DNA of 64,000 bases from Hazenella coriacea (GTDB taxonomy: Bacteria; Bacillota; Bacilli; Thermoactinomycetales; Thermoactinomycetaceae), in contig NZ_SMAG01000003.1 in assembly GCF_004341825.1 (NCBI RefSeq), positions 310,001 to 374,000 on the forward strand, written 5' to 3'. The position numbers and the translations under genes were made by a program. The notes beneath the pieces were generated by a model. It was not told the origin of the DNA, made no database searches, and saw nothing but the letters and a program-made list of their open reading frames with translations. This document shows positions 35,569 to 45,057 of the stretch, piece after piece. Numbering within the stretch: position 1 is the stretch's first letter; every line of letters starts with the position of its first letter.

Positions 35569-38373
35569 TCATGAATGCATTCGAACCTTGTGATAGGTGA
35601 TTCCTTCTTCCTCCAAAATCTTCCGCTCCCGGGTATGGCATGTACAGATCAAAATCTGATGATTCTCGCCTAAACTTCCCAATGCACGGAGCGCTTCCCT
35701 TAATCGGTCTTCATCAAAATGAACAAAACAATCATCCAGAATCATAGGTAAACGGATGGAGGGTGAAGTATTTTTGGAAAAAAATTGAATAAGACTTAAC
35801 CGTAAAGCAAAGATCATTTGATCAATTGTTCCCCGACTTAATCGATCAATCAGATGGTTTTCGCCTGTTTCAGGAGTAGTTACACTTAGAGTCAATCCCT
35901 TACTTGGATCGATAAATAGTTCTTGATAGCGCCCATGGGTAATTCTTTGAATCCAATGAGAGGCATGTGGTTGAAGTCGTGGAGCTAAGTGACCTTGAAG
36001 ATCCTCAGTAGCCTCACGAATCAATTCTTTTGCCAAGTGACAAGCATTTCTCTGCAATTGTAACCGATTCATCTCATCTTTAAGTCCAGCCAATTCCCCT
36101 TTAATGACAGGTAGTTGGTCCACTCGACTCGCTAAACTCTTCCATCTACCTTCACTTTGGTCATACTCTTCCTTGATTTGCTTTTCTTCTTCGCTTAATC
36201 GTTTTTTCTTATTTTTGATGTTGAGAAATTCCTGATGCCAATCGATTCCTGCCAATTCTGCTTCTATCGTTAACTTTTGTATTTCCAACTGTTCAAGTTT
36301 TATTTGCAACTCTATGATCTGTCGCTTCCAGTCTTCTTCTTGTTCCACTTCTTGCTCTTCTTCAATCGTCTGATGAAGCATATGAAGCTGTTTCTCAAGG
36401 GTTTGGATCTTCGCTGTCTGTTCTGCCCAGTTGCCAATTTCACTTATATCAATCGTTTTATAATGAAGAAGCCATGGCTGAATGGATTCTTCCCATTCCT
36501 TAGCTTCGATCCGTAATGTCTCTATCATTGTCAACTGACTTTCCAAATCCCTTGTTGCAGAACGAAACTGCTCTTTGATTTGTAAAACATGCTCTTGAAA
36601 GTCACATAAAAGTTTCTTCCACTCAACTCCAAAAGGAGGCAGTTTTTCCACATAAGAGCCCAACCATTGTTCAAGTTCCGTACGGATCTTTTGCTGTCTC
36701 GCTTTATTTTTAGTTAGCTGCTTTTGCTCCTGTTCCCATTGAGAGAGTTGATTATATTTGTGATGTAGAGAAGAAATCGAAGAGGTTTGCCACTTCTTAT
36801 ACACCATTTGATCTTGCTCCCGAATTTGTTGCATCTGTTTATTAAATAAAGTGATCTCTGTCAACAATGGCTCAACCTGCTTCAGATGGTTTTTCTTATG
36901 TGACTTCCTTTCAGTCGATGTTTGTCTCCATTTCCAAATAGCAAATAAGGTCCAGAGCAGTGGAACGACCGATACCTCTAGGAAAGAGAACAAGGCAATG
37001 ACAGTAGCGATGACACCTAGTCCGCTTCCAATCATCCAAGGTAAGGTGGAGTGAACAGACTGAACATGATTCATTTGCTCTAAAGCTTGTTCAACCTTCT
37101 CCTTGTTCAGTTGAATAGAAGTATAGGTCTCTTCATTTTGACTTAGTTGACGGAGATCTTCTTCCAGCTCGTCCAACCGAAAGTTTTGATTCGACCCTAT
37201 TCGATTTCTTAAATCACTCTGTTCAGCTTCAGCTTCCAATCTGATGTATTCTTCCATTTGGATTAATGGCTGATGAAGCGCATCGTGCTCCAGTGATTGA
37301 ACCTTTTCATACGATCCCCTTAACTCTTCCAACTCCGAAACTAACTCATTTTTTTGCTTATTGGCTTCATCTAATTTCTCACGAACTTTTTTCAATTGAT
37401 CTAGTTGTTGCGTTAATCTCTGTACATCTACTTCTTGAACCCGATGAGGTGGCTCCAACTCTTCAATTTGCTTCTGAATGGCGATCCTCTTCTTGAGGTT
37501 ACTTTTTAGTTTTTCCTCTTTTTCCGAGATCGATTGGCTTTGTATTCTTACACTTTCAAATTGCTCCATACACAAAGCTAACTTGCTTTGTAATTGACTT
37601 TTTTGTTCAGCTTGTTGCAGTCGTTGATCAACCTGAGCCAACTCCTGCTGAAGTGAAGCCAACTCTTGACCTTTTTGTCTCCAGTAATGTTTGTCTTTAA
37701 TATATTGCTCGTAGTCCTGTTCTAATTGTTCGCATTCACCCATCAATCGTTGATGTTGTGCAAAGATTTTCCCATACTCTTTCTTTTGAGAGCTTTTCGT
37801 CCCGATTTCTTGAATCTCTTTTTCTAAAATTTGAATCGCTGAAGAAGTTTCTCCACCTCCACCATGACTCACCAAAGATTTTAATCGTTCAACCACTTGT
37901 GAATCCTTATTTTTGGGGTTATATAGTGAATCTGATGTCAAAAATGAAATTCGGTGCAGTTGCTCTCCTGAAAGCTGAATCTGTTGTTCTATAAAACGAC
38001 GATTCTTTTTAGTCGCATCCATACTGAATTGATCCGTAATATCTTTTCCTTTTGCTAGGTGAATGATTTGCTCACGATCTTTTGGAAACTTTAAGTGCCT
38101 TACAATTCGATACATTTCCTCTTGGATCTGATACTCAATCATTCCTCCATATTCATCTGTCTGCCAAGGGGTATAAGGATTTACCCAGTCTGCTCGTGTT
38201 CTTCTTTTAACATCTTCCTTCACAGGGCCAAACCATAATGCATGAATGCCCTGAATAAATGTAGACTTTCCAGACTCATTTTTTGCTTCAATAATATTAA
38301 TTCCATCTTTAAATTCAAATTTCTGATTCACTAAACAACCAAATCCACGAAATTTGACTTGTCGCAATTTCAT
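35569..38373 (-). CDS. yhaN: SMC-like AAA ATPase, YhaN family (partner of YhaO)
   Basis: 934 aa. The N-terminal half ATPase has Walker A EAKNESGKSTFIQGI (about 30-45). A long coiled coil with many EQLEQL-type heptads follows, with one hydrophobic pair in the middle (about 440-480: MIGSGLGVIATVIALFSF, VVPLLWTLFAIW), suggesting membrane anchoring, as noted for YhaN. The C-terminal half has the signature DRLSRGTIDQMIFALRLSL, Walker B LPMILDDCFVHFDED and the ICTCH switch. It overlaps yhaO by 4 bp (ATGA). The membrane segment and the YhaO pairing favour YhaN over SbcC. Likely role: DNA end processing with YhaO. Confidence 0.85.
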   Translation of the reverse strand: MKLRQVKFRGFGCLVNQKFEFKDGINIIEAKNESGKSTFIQGIHALWFGPVKEDVKRRTRADWVNPYTPWQTDEYGGMIEYQIQEEMYRIVRHLKFPKDREQIIHLAKGKDITDQFSMDATKKNRRFIEQQIQLSGEQLHRISFLTSDSLYNPKNKDSQVVERLKSLVSHGGGGETSSAIQILEKEIQEIGTKSSQKKEYGKIFAQHQRLMGECEQLEQDYEQYIKDKHYWRQKGQELASLQQELAQVDQRLQQAEQKSQLQSKLALCMEQFESVRIQSQSISEKEEKLKSNLKKRIAIQKQIEELEPPHRVQEVDVQRLTQQLDQLKKVREKLDEANKQKNELVSELEELRGSYEKVQSLEHDALHQPLIQMEEYIRLEAEAEQSDLRNRIGSNQNFRLDELEEDLRQLSQNEETYTSIQLNKEKVEQALEQMNHVQSVHSTLPWMIGSGLGVIATVIALFSFLEVSVVPLLWTLFAIWKWRQTSTERKSHKKNHLKQVEPLLTEITLFNKQMQQIREQDQMVYKKWQTSSISSLHHKYNQLSQWEQEQKQLTKNKARQQKIRTELEQWLGSYVEKLPPFGVEWKKLLCDFQEHVLQIKEQFRSATRDLESQLTMIETLRIEAKEWEESIQPWLLHYKTIDISEIGNWAEQTAKIQTLEKQLHMLHQTIEEEQEVEQEEDWKRQIIELQIKLEQLEIQKLTIEAELAGIDWHQEFLNIKNKKKRLSEEEKQIKEEYDQSEGRWKSLASRVDQLPVIKGELAGLKDEMNRLQLQRNACHLAKELIREATEDLQGHLAPRLQPHASHWIQRITHGRYQELFIDPSKGLTLSVTTPETGENHLIDRLSRGTIDQMIFALRLSLIQFFSKNTSPSIRLPMILDDCFVHFDEDRLREALRALGSLGENHQILICTCHTRERKILEEEGITYHKVRMHS

Positions 38374-39503
38374 GTTGCTATCTCCCTTGCATATAGAGCT
38401 TCTAACCCTTTCCTTAATGCCAACTCATACTCTTCACGTTCTACATCTGTTTGAGCATGAGCTAAGCGCTTTTCGACTAAGCGAATAAAAGCTCCAATCA
38501 CATCCGACTGTTGCCGAAGATAATCGAGATCAAAGTCAGGTAGAGTTTCATCTTCCCAAACAACCGAATAAAATCCCAACTCCTCTAGTTGTTGGGACAA
38601 CCAATGACATGTATCTTCAGATAGCTGTAAATGAATCGAGCGTCTTCCACTCAAAACAAACCGATGATAACTCTCTTTAGATGAAGATTGGGTCTGTTGC
38701 ACGATCTCATCTCGTAAAGTCTCTACTGTCTCATAACCACTTACATCAATGAAGTGTTTTTCATAGGTTCGAGTTTGAATCGGGATTTCTTCGATCCGAA
38801 GACTTTCATCAGTCATTTCTCCAATGGTAATCGTACGTGTACCAGTTTCTTTCCAACTAAGGGCTTCAGGTGAACCTGGATATCGGACAAGAGTTTTACG
38901 CCGATTCTCGAGGCGAGTTTCATAAGCTTTATGTATATGACCAAGAGCGATGTAATCCATTTCTAAAGGAGCTAACTCATTTTTCCTAAGTGGGAAATAT
39001 TCAGATGATACATGATCTTGAGATGAAAAGTCCCCATGTACAACCATAATTTTCTTCCCAGTTGAGTGAACTTGAGGAGGTGCAATCCACTCAGGCTCTC
39101 TAAATTCAGTAAATCCACGACCATAGATATGTAAATCATATTCTGGAAATGAGATACTTTCCCAATCTCCCTGAAAAATATGAACATTCTCTGGCCATTG
39201 TTCTGAAGCATAGACAGAATCCTTACGAAAAGGATCATGGTTACCTGGAGAGATCAAAATCTGTGTGTCGGCAATTTCTTTAAAACAAGTTTTGACAAAT
39301 TCGACAGTGGATGGTGTGACTGAACCGTGTTCCAGAAAATCTCCAGCAATGAAGAAAAATGGAATATGTCGATCTTTGATCAGGGAGATTATTCGTTGAA
39401 AAGTTTGCCGATGTTCTTGTCGTCTTTGTTGAACATGTGTAACTCTTTTCATTGGTTCATCTAGGTGCAAGTCAGCCGTATGCACCCAAGAGATGGGTTT
39501 CAC
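38370..39503 (-). CDS. yhaO: Metallophosphoesterase DNA exonuclease, YhaO/SbcD-like
   Basis: A 377-aa calcineurin-fold nuclease. Metal-binding motifs are in order: HTADLHLDEP (D-x-H), FFIAGDFLEHG (GD), ISPGNHDPF (GNHD), VVHGDFSSQDH, and YIALGHIHKAYE (GHxH). The C-terminal region forms the capping domain. It is expected to work with the adjacent YhaN-like ATPase as a Mre11-Rad50-type complex on DNA ends. Start ATG 39503. Confidence 0.88.
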   Translation of the reverse strand: MKPISWVHTADLHLDEPMKRVTHVQQRRQEHRQTFQRIISLIKDRHIPFFFIAGDFLEHGSVTPSTVEFVKTCFKEIADTQILISPGNHDPFRKDSVYASEQWPENVHIFQGDWESISFPEYDLHIYGRGFTEFREPEWIAPPQVHSTGKKIMVVHGDFSSQDHVSSEYFPLRKNELAPLEMDYIALGHIHKAYETRLENRRKTLVRYPGSPEALSWKETGTRTITIGEMTDESLRIEEIPIQTRTYEKHFIDVSGYETVETLRDEIVQQTQSSSKESYHRFVLSGRRSIHLQLSEDTCHWLSQQLEELGFYSVVWEDETLPDFDLDYLRQQSDVIGAFIRLVEKRLAHAQTDVEREEYELALRKGLEALYAREIAT

Positions 39504-39635
39504 TTCTATTTTCCCTCCTATATTTATGAGCCATTCTAATCACATATAGAGCCAAATTCCGGTGGAATAGCGTTATTTCTAATTCATTCAAGTAACTTTA
39601 CTCTAGTTAAAAACTTATTTTATTTAAGTCATGAC

Positions 39636-40406
39636 TTACCTATTGTATACAAATCCCAACTGAGATAAGATCATTTCATCAATCTGAGACACCTGAGTCT
39701 TATGATCTGGGAATGATGCTATTTTTTCTTCGAATTGGTCTATTTCATTCATGATCCATGAATGAAATTGTTCATCAGCTGGAACCAATAAGCTTTCTTG
39801 TACCATTTTCTTTTCGACAAGATCATGAAATCGTTCTATACACCAAGAAGCAAGGGAAATGTTAGACAGGAGTTGCCATACTGAGACAGGAGGGACACTC
39901 TGATGCTGGTCCAACCAATGCAAACAAAATAACGCACGTAATAAATACATATATTTTTTGGCTGAAACTTCTTGCTGATTCATCATAAAGTTTTTATAAT
40001 TTCCACGTGCCATACTTAAATAGTGATAACCTAACCGTTTCAGCGAAACCTGATTTAGAGCCCAATCCCTCATTTTTTTCGCTATTTCTCCTTGCTCTAT
40101 GTAAACAATAGGTGAGAAAAGCCATTCGATTAAAGATGGGTTGGAGCGGAGCAATAATTGACCTGCTTTATAAAGGTCCCAACCATGAAAATCAAGATCC
40201 TCATGGATCGGGAGTTGAATCACATCCTCAGGAGAAGCTAAGGAAAGGTATTTTTGCACAGGATGATGGTAAATAAATCTCACATCATAGTCACTATCTA
40301 CAGAAGCAAAACCCCATGCTCTGCTTCCAGACTCCACAGCATATAGGATAGTTACATCATGCATTTCCTCTGTTGTTTGTAATTTATTTAAAATGGTTTG
40401 CTTCAT
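39636..40406 (-). CDS. Nucleotidyltransferase-fold protein, YcgL/RlaP type (DUF2204-like)
   Basis: 256 aa with a Pol-beta-fold motif AVESGSRAWGFASVDSDYDVRF (GS-x-AWG-x-DSDYDVR), the pattern of the YcgL/RlaP nucleotidyltransferase family. An EDLDFHGWDLYKA segment supplies a third acidic residue, followed by a helical C-terminus. The substrate is unknown; RlaP of phages attaches nucleotides to host RNA, but that role cannot be transferred. It is monocistronic and not obviously linked to its neighbours. Confidence 0.82.
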   Translation of the reverse strand: MKQTILNKLQTTEEMHDVTILYAVESGSRAWGFASVDSDYDVRFIYHHPVQKYLSLASPEDVIQLPIHEDLDFHGWDLYKAGQLLLRSNPSLIEWLFSPIVYIEQGEIAKKMRDWALNQVSLKRLGYHYLSMARGNYKNFMMNQQEVSAKKYMYLLRALFCLHWLDQHQSVPPVSVWQLLSNISLASWCIERFHDLVEKKMVQESLLVPADEQFHSWIMNEIDQFEEKIASFPDHKTQVSQIDEMILSQLGFVYNR

Positions 40407-40549
40407 GATTTAGATCTCCATGATTTATTGGAAAGAATATAGGGATTTCAACATATATTAAATTAACTAAAACTTTTCGTATAGTCTAACTACAGAAACC
40501 CTTTTTCCAATTACTTTTGACTCATTTGGAAAAAGGGCTCATAGAAAAC

Positions 40550-40573
40550 CGGAATGATTTATAGACCATTCCA
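40550..40573 (-). terminator. Hairpin terminator after greA
   Basis: GGAATG / CATTCC stem on the minus strand followed by GGTTTTC, just after the greA stop. A second larger stem CCCTTTTTCCAA / TTTGGAAAAAGGG lies at about 40499-40537. Confidence 0.6.
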
Positions 40574-40586
40574 GGTTACTGTTCGT

Positions 40587-41066
40587 TTAGGAAATCTCCA
40601 CAATTTTAAATTGAATGGTACCAGATGGGACTTGTACATGAATGGTTTCGCCCACTTTTTTACCGATTAATTCTGCTCCAATCGGTGATTCGTTAGAAAT
40701 CTTATTTTCTGATGGGTCAGACTCTGCACTTCCAACAATGGTATAAGACTCTTCATCCCCGTCAGGTAATTCCTGAATGGTAACCTTCGATCCAACATGA
40801 ACTTTATTCTTATCACCATTTTCAGAGCTGATGATTTTTGCATTTCGAATCATATTTTCCAATTGGATAATACGAGATTCAATAAATGCTTGCTCTTCTT
40901 TAGCCGCATCGTACTCCGAGTTTTCACTAAGGTCTCCTTGGGCAATGGCTTCTTTTAGCCGCTCTGCAACTTCATGACGCTTTTGGGTTCTAAGGAGTTC
41001 CAACTCTTGCTTCAACTTCTGAAGCCCCTCTTCCGTTAACAGCACCTCTTTTTTATTTAGCGACAT
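40587..41066 (-). CDS. greA: Transcription elongation factor GreA
   Basis: 159 aa. GreA stimulates transcript cleavage in backtracked RNA polymerase. Seen: the N-terminal coiled-coil finger ([51 protein letters not shown], containing the catalytic acidic tip DLSENSEYD) and the C-terminal FKBP-like domain ([45 protein letters not shown]). Monocistronic with a hairpin after it. Confidence 0.96.
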   Translation of the reverse strand: MSLNKKEVLLTEEGLQKLKQELELLRTQKRHEVAERLKEAIAQGDLSENSEYDAAKEEQAFIESRIIQLENMIRNAKIISSENGDKNKVHVGSKVTIQELPDGDEESYTIVGSAESDPSENKISNESPIGAELIGKKVGETIHVQVPSGTIQFKIVEIS

Positions 41067-41935
41067 ACCGATTCCTCCTTATGATCGAACTATCTGAAAG
41101 AGTTACCTTCGATCTATTAGTTTCATCATTAATAAACATCATATAGGGCATGCAAAAGAACAATATTCCCCATTTAATGCATATGCTAGAACATCTTGTA
41201 TTATGACATAAGCGGATCGAAAGCGGCACAAGTCACAGAAAACGAAGCGGCATTATACACCAAAATGTTTCATATGCACATCGTAAGCGATTACATTTTA
41301 AAATTACTACCAAATGAACCAACCATTAGGAGAATACCTTTTTATACCACGCGTAAACCACGCAGTCAATATGAGTTGCAGACTATATTAGCATATTTAC
41401 CCTCATTCTCCAAGATATTTACTGAAGTTTTTCTTTCAAAGAGATGAACATTTGGAGATAATAGGAATATATGCTAAGCACTGATTCCTTTAAATTTTTC
41501 GGCCTTTTTTCGTTCGCTACATTGATCAATCACGAAAAATTCCTGCTAGCTATTTTAAAATGAATTGAAAGCAAATAGCTCTTTGAAGTATGCTGATTCT
41601 TGTAGATTCCATTTTAATTTTTAAATGCTGAAAAATGAGATGCCTTCTTTCTGTATCACTTTCAGCTGTCAGTCATATTCGAATGGATCTGGAAATAAAG
41701 GCATGATGACTAGACTCCCTCACCCTTTCTCAATCGTTTGTACAACAGGTTGGGACTTTGGCATTTTTTAAAAATTCCTATAATATTCGTCAAAACTGTG
41801 TGAAACTCCTTCTTTTATCTACATTTTTTTGAGCCGGAGGTTCACCCCATTTTTGTCATGCGAAAGCTATTTTTTGTGTACGGGTTACAGAGTTCTATGT
41901 ACTGATATGCCATAACCAGTTTAGGAGGTTCGGCA
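41067..41935. other. Gene-poor spacer of about 870 bp between greA and the amidase
   Basis: No gene is recognised. A plus-strand frame at 41196-41447 (83 codons from a TTG) has no ribosome site and its translation matches nothing I know. The last 100 bp carry the amidase ribosome site. Short runs of T and A (41760s) give no clear terminator. A decayed gene cannot be excluded. Confidence 0.4.
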
Positions 41936-43363
41936 ATGAATGAGTTGATCTCCATGGATGCAACCACACTTGCTGATAAAATTAGAAAAAGCCAGTTAAC
42001 TCCACTCGAAGTGACTGGTGCCTATATTAAACATATTCATCGAGTCAATCCACATCTTAATGCAATGATTCAAAATCGTTTTCAGGAGGCAAAGCAAGAA
42101 GCAAAAAAGATGACCAACCAGTTACACACTAGACAAGCTTCTACCTCTGGACGGCTATTTGGAGTTCCAATTAGTATTAAAGAGTCTTTTATGGTTAAAG
42201 GGATGAAAACGACTGGAGGTTTACCATCTCGACAACAGTTGGTGGATGAGCAAGATGCTGAAGTCGTCCGTCGTCTGAAAAACGAAGGGGCTATTATCCT
42301 CGGAAAAACAAATACACCCGCACTCTGCTTCTGTCAAGAAACAGACAACACTGTATACGGGCGAACGAATAATCCTTGGGATCTATCTCGTACTGTAGGG
42401 GGATCAAGTGGAGGTGAAGCCGCATTAATCGCCGTAGGAGGAGCCGCTGTAGGCGTGGGGTCTGATATTGGGGGTTCGATTCGTTTCCCTGCCCACTTCA
42501 ATGGTGTGATCGGCTTTAAATCGGGAAACAGACAAGTACCTTCTGAAGGAAGCTTTCCACCTATTACATTTCCTCTACAAGAGCAAATGTTGGGGATCGG
42601 TGCCTTTTCAAAGTCTGTAGATGATTCTCAATTGATCTATGAAATCATTTCTGATCATCACCTAGAAAAAAGGGATCTACAAACCTTTAAAGTGGTCATT
42701 CCAGACCTTCCCGCTGATCTTCCTATGCAGTCAGAAACTTTGCGACAGTTGCAACACGTTCAACAGTTATTGTCCACAGAGTTTACGATGCATCGTGATC
42801 AACCACCTTATTTTCAGGAATCGGCCTGGATGTGGCAGCAAATCATGTCTGTAGATGGTGGAAAAAATCTTGTTGATCTAGCTGCCGAACGTGGTTGGAG
42901 TTCAGTGATCTCCGATTGGACAAAGGCAAAGATAGGTCTAAAGCCTCACTTACATCCGTACCTCACTTGGGCATTGATGGGGGCAAAAATGTTTAAACCC
43001 AACACTCAATCATGGGAAAAATTAGTCCAATTAATAACAATCGCTCAACAGGCCGTTGATCAATATTTGCGCGACCGAATTCTTATTTTACCGGTTTATC
43101 ATTCTACCGCACCCCAACATGGGAAATTATATAGTGAAATTTTCTCTATACGAAAAACCTTTATGAAATACATGCCAACCATCTCCTATGCAAATACCTT
43201 TGGACTACCTACCCTGATCATGCCGATTGGTACTGATGAGGCAAATATGCCATTAGCAGTCCAACTGATTACTGCTGTCGGTCAAGAAGATGCTTTATTT
43301 CAACTAGGTAGATATTTAGAGCCCCTTGTACGTGGATACCAACGGTGTACAACTTTTGACTGA
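41936..43363 (+). CDS. Amidase signature family hydrolase
   Basis: 475 aa with the full amidase signature: catalytic Lys82 in VPISIKESF, cis-Ser157 in GGSSGGEAAL and nucleophile Ser181 in GSDIGGSIRF, spaced as in GatA (75 and 99 residues). The family includes GatA, indoleacetamide hydrolase and fatty-acid amide hydrolases. The C-terminal YANTFGLPTLIMPIG segment fits free-standing amidases. There are no gatB or gatC neighbours, so it is probably not the tRNA amidotransferase subunit. TTTAGGAGG lies upstream of the ATG. Confidence 0.9.
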   Translation: MNELISMDATTLADKIRKSQLTPLEVTGAYIKHIHRVNPHLNAMIQNRFQEAKQEAKKMTNQLHTRQASTSGRLFGVPISIKESFMVKGMKTTGGLPSRQQLVDEQDAEVVRRLKNEGAIILGKTNTPALCFCQETDNTVYGRTNNPWDLSRTVGGSSGGEAALIAVGGAAVGVGSDIGGSIRFPAHFNGVIGFKSGNRQVPSEGSFPPITFPLQEQMLGIGAFSKSVDDSQLIYEIISDHHLEKRDLQTFKVVIPDLPADLPMQSETLRQLQHVQQLLSTEFTMHRDQPPYFQESAWMWQQIMSVDGGKNLVDLAAERGWSSVISDWTKAKIGLKPHLHPYLTWALMGAKMFKPNTQSWEKLVQLITIAQQAVDQYLRDRILILPVYHSTAPQHGKLYSEIFSIRKTFMKYMPTISYANTFGLPTLIMPIGTDEANMPLAVQLITAVGQEDALFQLGRYLEPLVRGYQRCTTFD

Positions 43364-43420
43364 TCACATAGGATTCACACTTTTAAAAGAAATGCCCATT
43401 TCAAGGTTGTTAAGATTTCC

Positions 43421-43456
43421 TCACCCAGCTCCCATCGGCTAAAGAGAGCTGGGTGT
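43421..43456 (+). terminator. Terminator after the amidase gene
   Basis: ACCCAGCTC / GAGCTGGGT stem (43423-43454) followed by GTCTCTC, about 60 bp past the amidase stop. The T run is weak. Confidence 0.65.
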
Positions 43457-43491
43457 CTCTCATTCCTAATGATTCGGATTCAGCCAAGTCA

Positions 43492-43562
43492 TTGTTTCTC
43501 TTCTCGCTCTCGTAGCAGATTTGCAAAAGTCGCTCGTCAGAGAAACATCTCCTCTCCTAGAA
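43492..43562 (+). repeat. Intergenic palindromic element, copy 3
   Basis: Read on the plus strand: TTGTTTCTCT arm, CGTAGCAGATTTGCAAAAGTC core, CAGAGAAACA arm (9 of 10 paired) and the tail TCTCCTCTCCTAG. It lies about 155 bp upstream of the metal-dependent hydrolase gene. Confidence 0.65.
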
Positions 43563-43716
43563 TCAGTTAGTCAAACCACTTGATTTCTAATTCATCAAGT
43601 TATTTTGCTCAAGTTGAGTTCATTAACATACTTTTTCAACACATTAAGTTCCCAGTGTTTGATAAAATGAAAACTGTAAGTGATCTTCATAACTGGCCTG
43701 AAAGTGAGGTTTAACT

Positions 43717-44604
43717 TTGGATACGATTACCCATGGTTTATTTGGAATCACCCTATATGGGGCTATAAATAAGGAGCATTTGCCTGTTCAAGTCAAACGA
43801 GGACTGCTTGCAGTGGCCTTAGTAGGTAGCCAAACTCCCGATATTGATGTAATCGCAGGATTTACCGAAACAGGTGCCATCATGTCACAAATGTGGCATC
43901 GAGGACTCACCCACTCCATTTTTCTAGTTCCTGTATGGGGATTTCTCCTCTATTGGCTCGCCTCCTGGATTTTTAAAGTACGAGATCGAAGGTTTTTCTA
44001 TTATGGAATGTTAGCTGTTTTTATCCACGATACCATCGACTTATTTAATGCTTGGGGAACAGGATACTTAGAACCTTTTTCATCGGTCCGGCTCACGATC
44101 GGAACCATCCCGATCGTTGATCTAGTTTTTTGGTCGATTTTCCTCATCGGAATGATTGTCTTAAAAGTAAAAAAGCAGGGAGCATCTACGAAAGTCTTTC
44201 GGGTAATAGCTCTTGCGATGTTGCTTCATTTTTCGATCCAAACTACACAAGGGTTGATTATTGAATCTCAAGCCCAAGATCGCTATGATCAAACCGAATT
44301 AGCCGCTTCATTTATTCCATGGCACTATAAAGTGATTGGGAAAAAGGACGACCAAATAGAAATTTATTCAGATAGCTTATTTACTGAACCGAAACTAGAG
44401 CTCACCTTAACTTCAAATGAAAAAAGCGATCTGACACCCTTATTTGAGCAAAATCCAAAAGCAAAAGTACTTTCAGATTGGTCGCCGTTTGTAGTAATTG
44501 TCGACAATGACAAGCATCTGGGGATTTTTGATCCACGTTTTTATCGGAACGGTGAATCGATGCTCTACGAATATATCGAGAAAAAATCTGTCGCTCAAGA
44601 GTAA
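43717..44604 (+). CDS. Membrane-bound metal-dependent hydrolase (YdjM/YfhP family, PF04307)
   Basis: A 295-aa membrane protein. The N-terminus DTITHGLFGITLYGA with GSQTPDIDVI and WHRGLTHSIFLVPV carries the His/Asp residues of the family (THG, PDID, HRGLTHS). Four or so hydrophobic segments follow, then a soluble C-terminal part. Substrate unknown. TTG start at 43717 with GTGAGG 7 nt upstream. It is followed by VanZ and sulfurtransferase genes on the same strand. Confidence 0.85.
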   Translation: MDTITHGLFGITLYGAINKEHLPVQVKRGLLAVALVGSQTPDIDVIAGFTETGAIMSQMWHRGLTHSIFLVPVWGFLLYWLASWIFKVRDRRFFYYGMLAVFIHDTIDLFNAWGTGYLEPFSSVRLTIGTIPIVDLVFWSIFLIGMIVLKVKKQGASTKVFRVIALAMLLHFSIQTTQGLIIESQAQDRYDQTELAASFIPWHYKVIGKKDDQIEIYSDSLFTEPKLELTLTSNEKSDLTPLFEQNPKAKVLSDWSPFVVIVDNDKHLGIFDPRFYRNGESMLYEYIEKKSVAQE

Positions 44605-44637
44605 ACCTAGGGTTCCATATATGATTGGAGGGACAGC

Positions 44638-45057
44638 ATGAAAGTAATGAACACATCCCCAACTCATAAGCCCTGGAAGTTCGCTTTTATTGGTTATATA
44701 CTATTTTTGTTGACTGTTTTCGCCTTAGCTTATTTGAAACTAATCCCAGTGAAACTGCAATATTTACCGCTGTTTGATACCATTGGACACTTTATGTTAC
44801 TTGGGATCGCTTCCTATCTGTCTCACCGCGCATTTAATCGAAAAATGATTTCACTTGGCTGGGTAAAAATCCCTCTCGGACCTCTTCTGATCAGTATCTT
44901 TATTATGATTGAAGAGTTCCTTCAATCATTTTCACCTTATCGGACGATGAGCCTGTCAGATATTGCCGCAAACTTGAGTGGGATTATTCTCTTTTATTTG
45001 ATTGACTGGGTTTATCTGAAAATAAAACATCATCAAAGGGGTGAAGACCATGCATAG
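44638..45057 (+). CDS. VanZ family membrane protein
   Basis: 139 aa with four membrane helices and the VanZ-like pattern: LPLFDTIGHFMLLGIASYLSHR (D-x3-H-x3-F), IMIEEFLQSFSPYRTMSLSDIAANLSGIILFYL (EE-x-Q-x-F-x-P-x-R-x3-DI-x-AN-x-G). VanZ members can give slight teicoplanin tolerance; most are uncharacterised. The ATG has GGAGG upstream. Its end overlaps the start of the sulfurtransferase. Confidence 0.88.
   Translation: MKVMNTSPTHKPWKFAFIGYILFLLTVFALAYLKLIPVKLQYLPLFDTIGHFMLLGIASYLSHRAFNRKMISLGWVKIPLGPLLISIFIMIEEFLQSFSPYRTMSLSDIAANLSGIILFYLIDWVYLKIKHHQRGEDHA

Noticed and set aside
35569-39503. SbcC/SbcD annotation for the ATPase/nuclease pair
   Set aside because: The ATPase has a mid-chain membrane pair and YhaN-type lengths, which fits YhaN/YhaO better; SbcCD remains a distant relative.
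41936-43363. GatA (tRNA amidotransferase subunit A)
   Set aside because: The catalytic triad is shared, but there is no gatB or gatC near it and the C-terminal half is unlike GatA.
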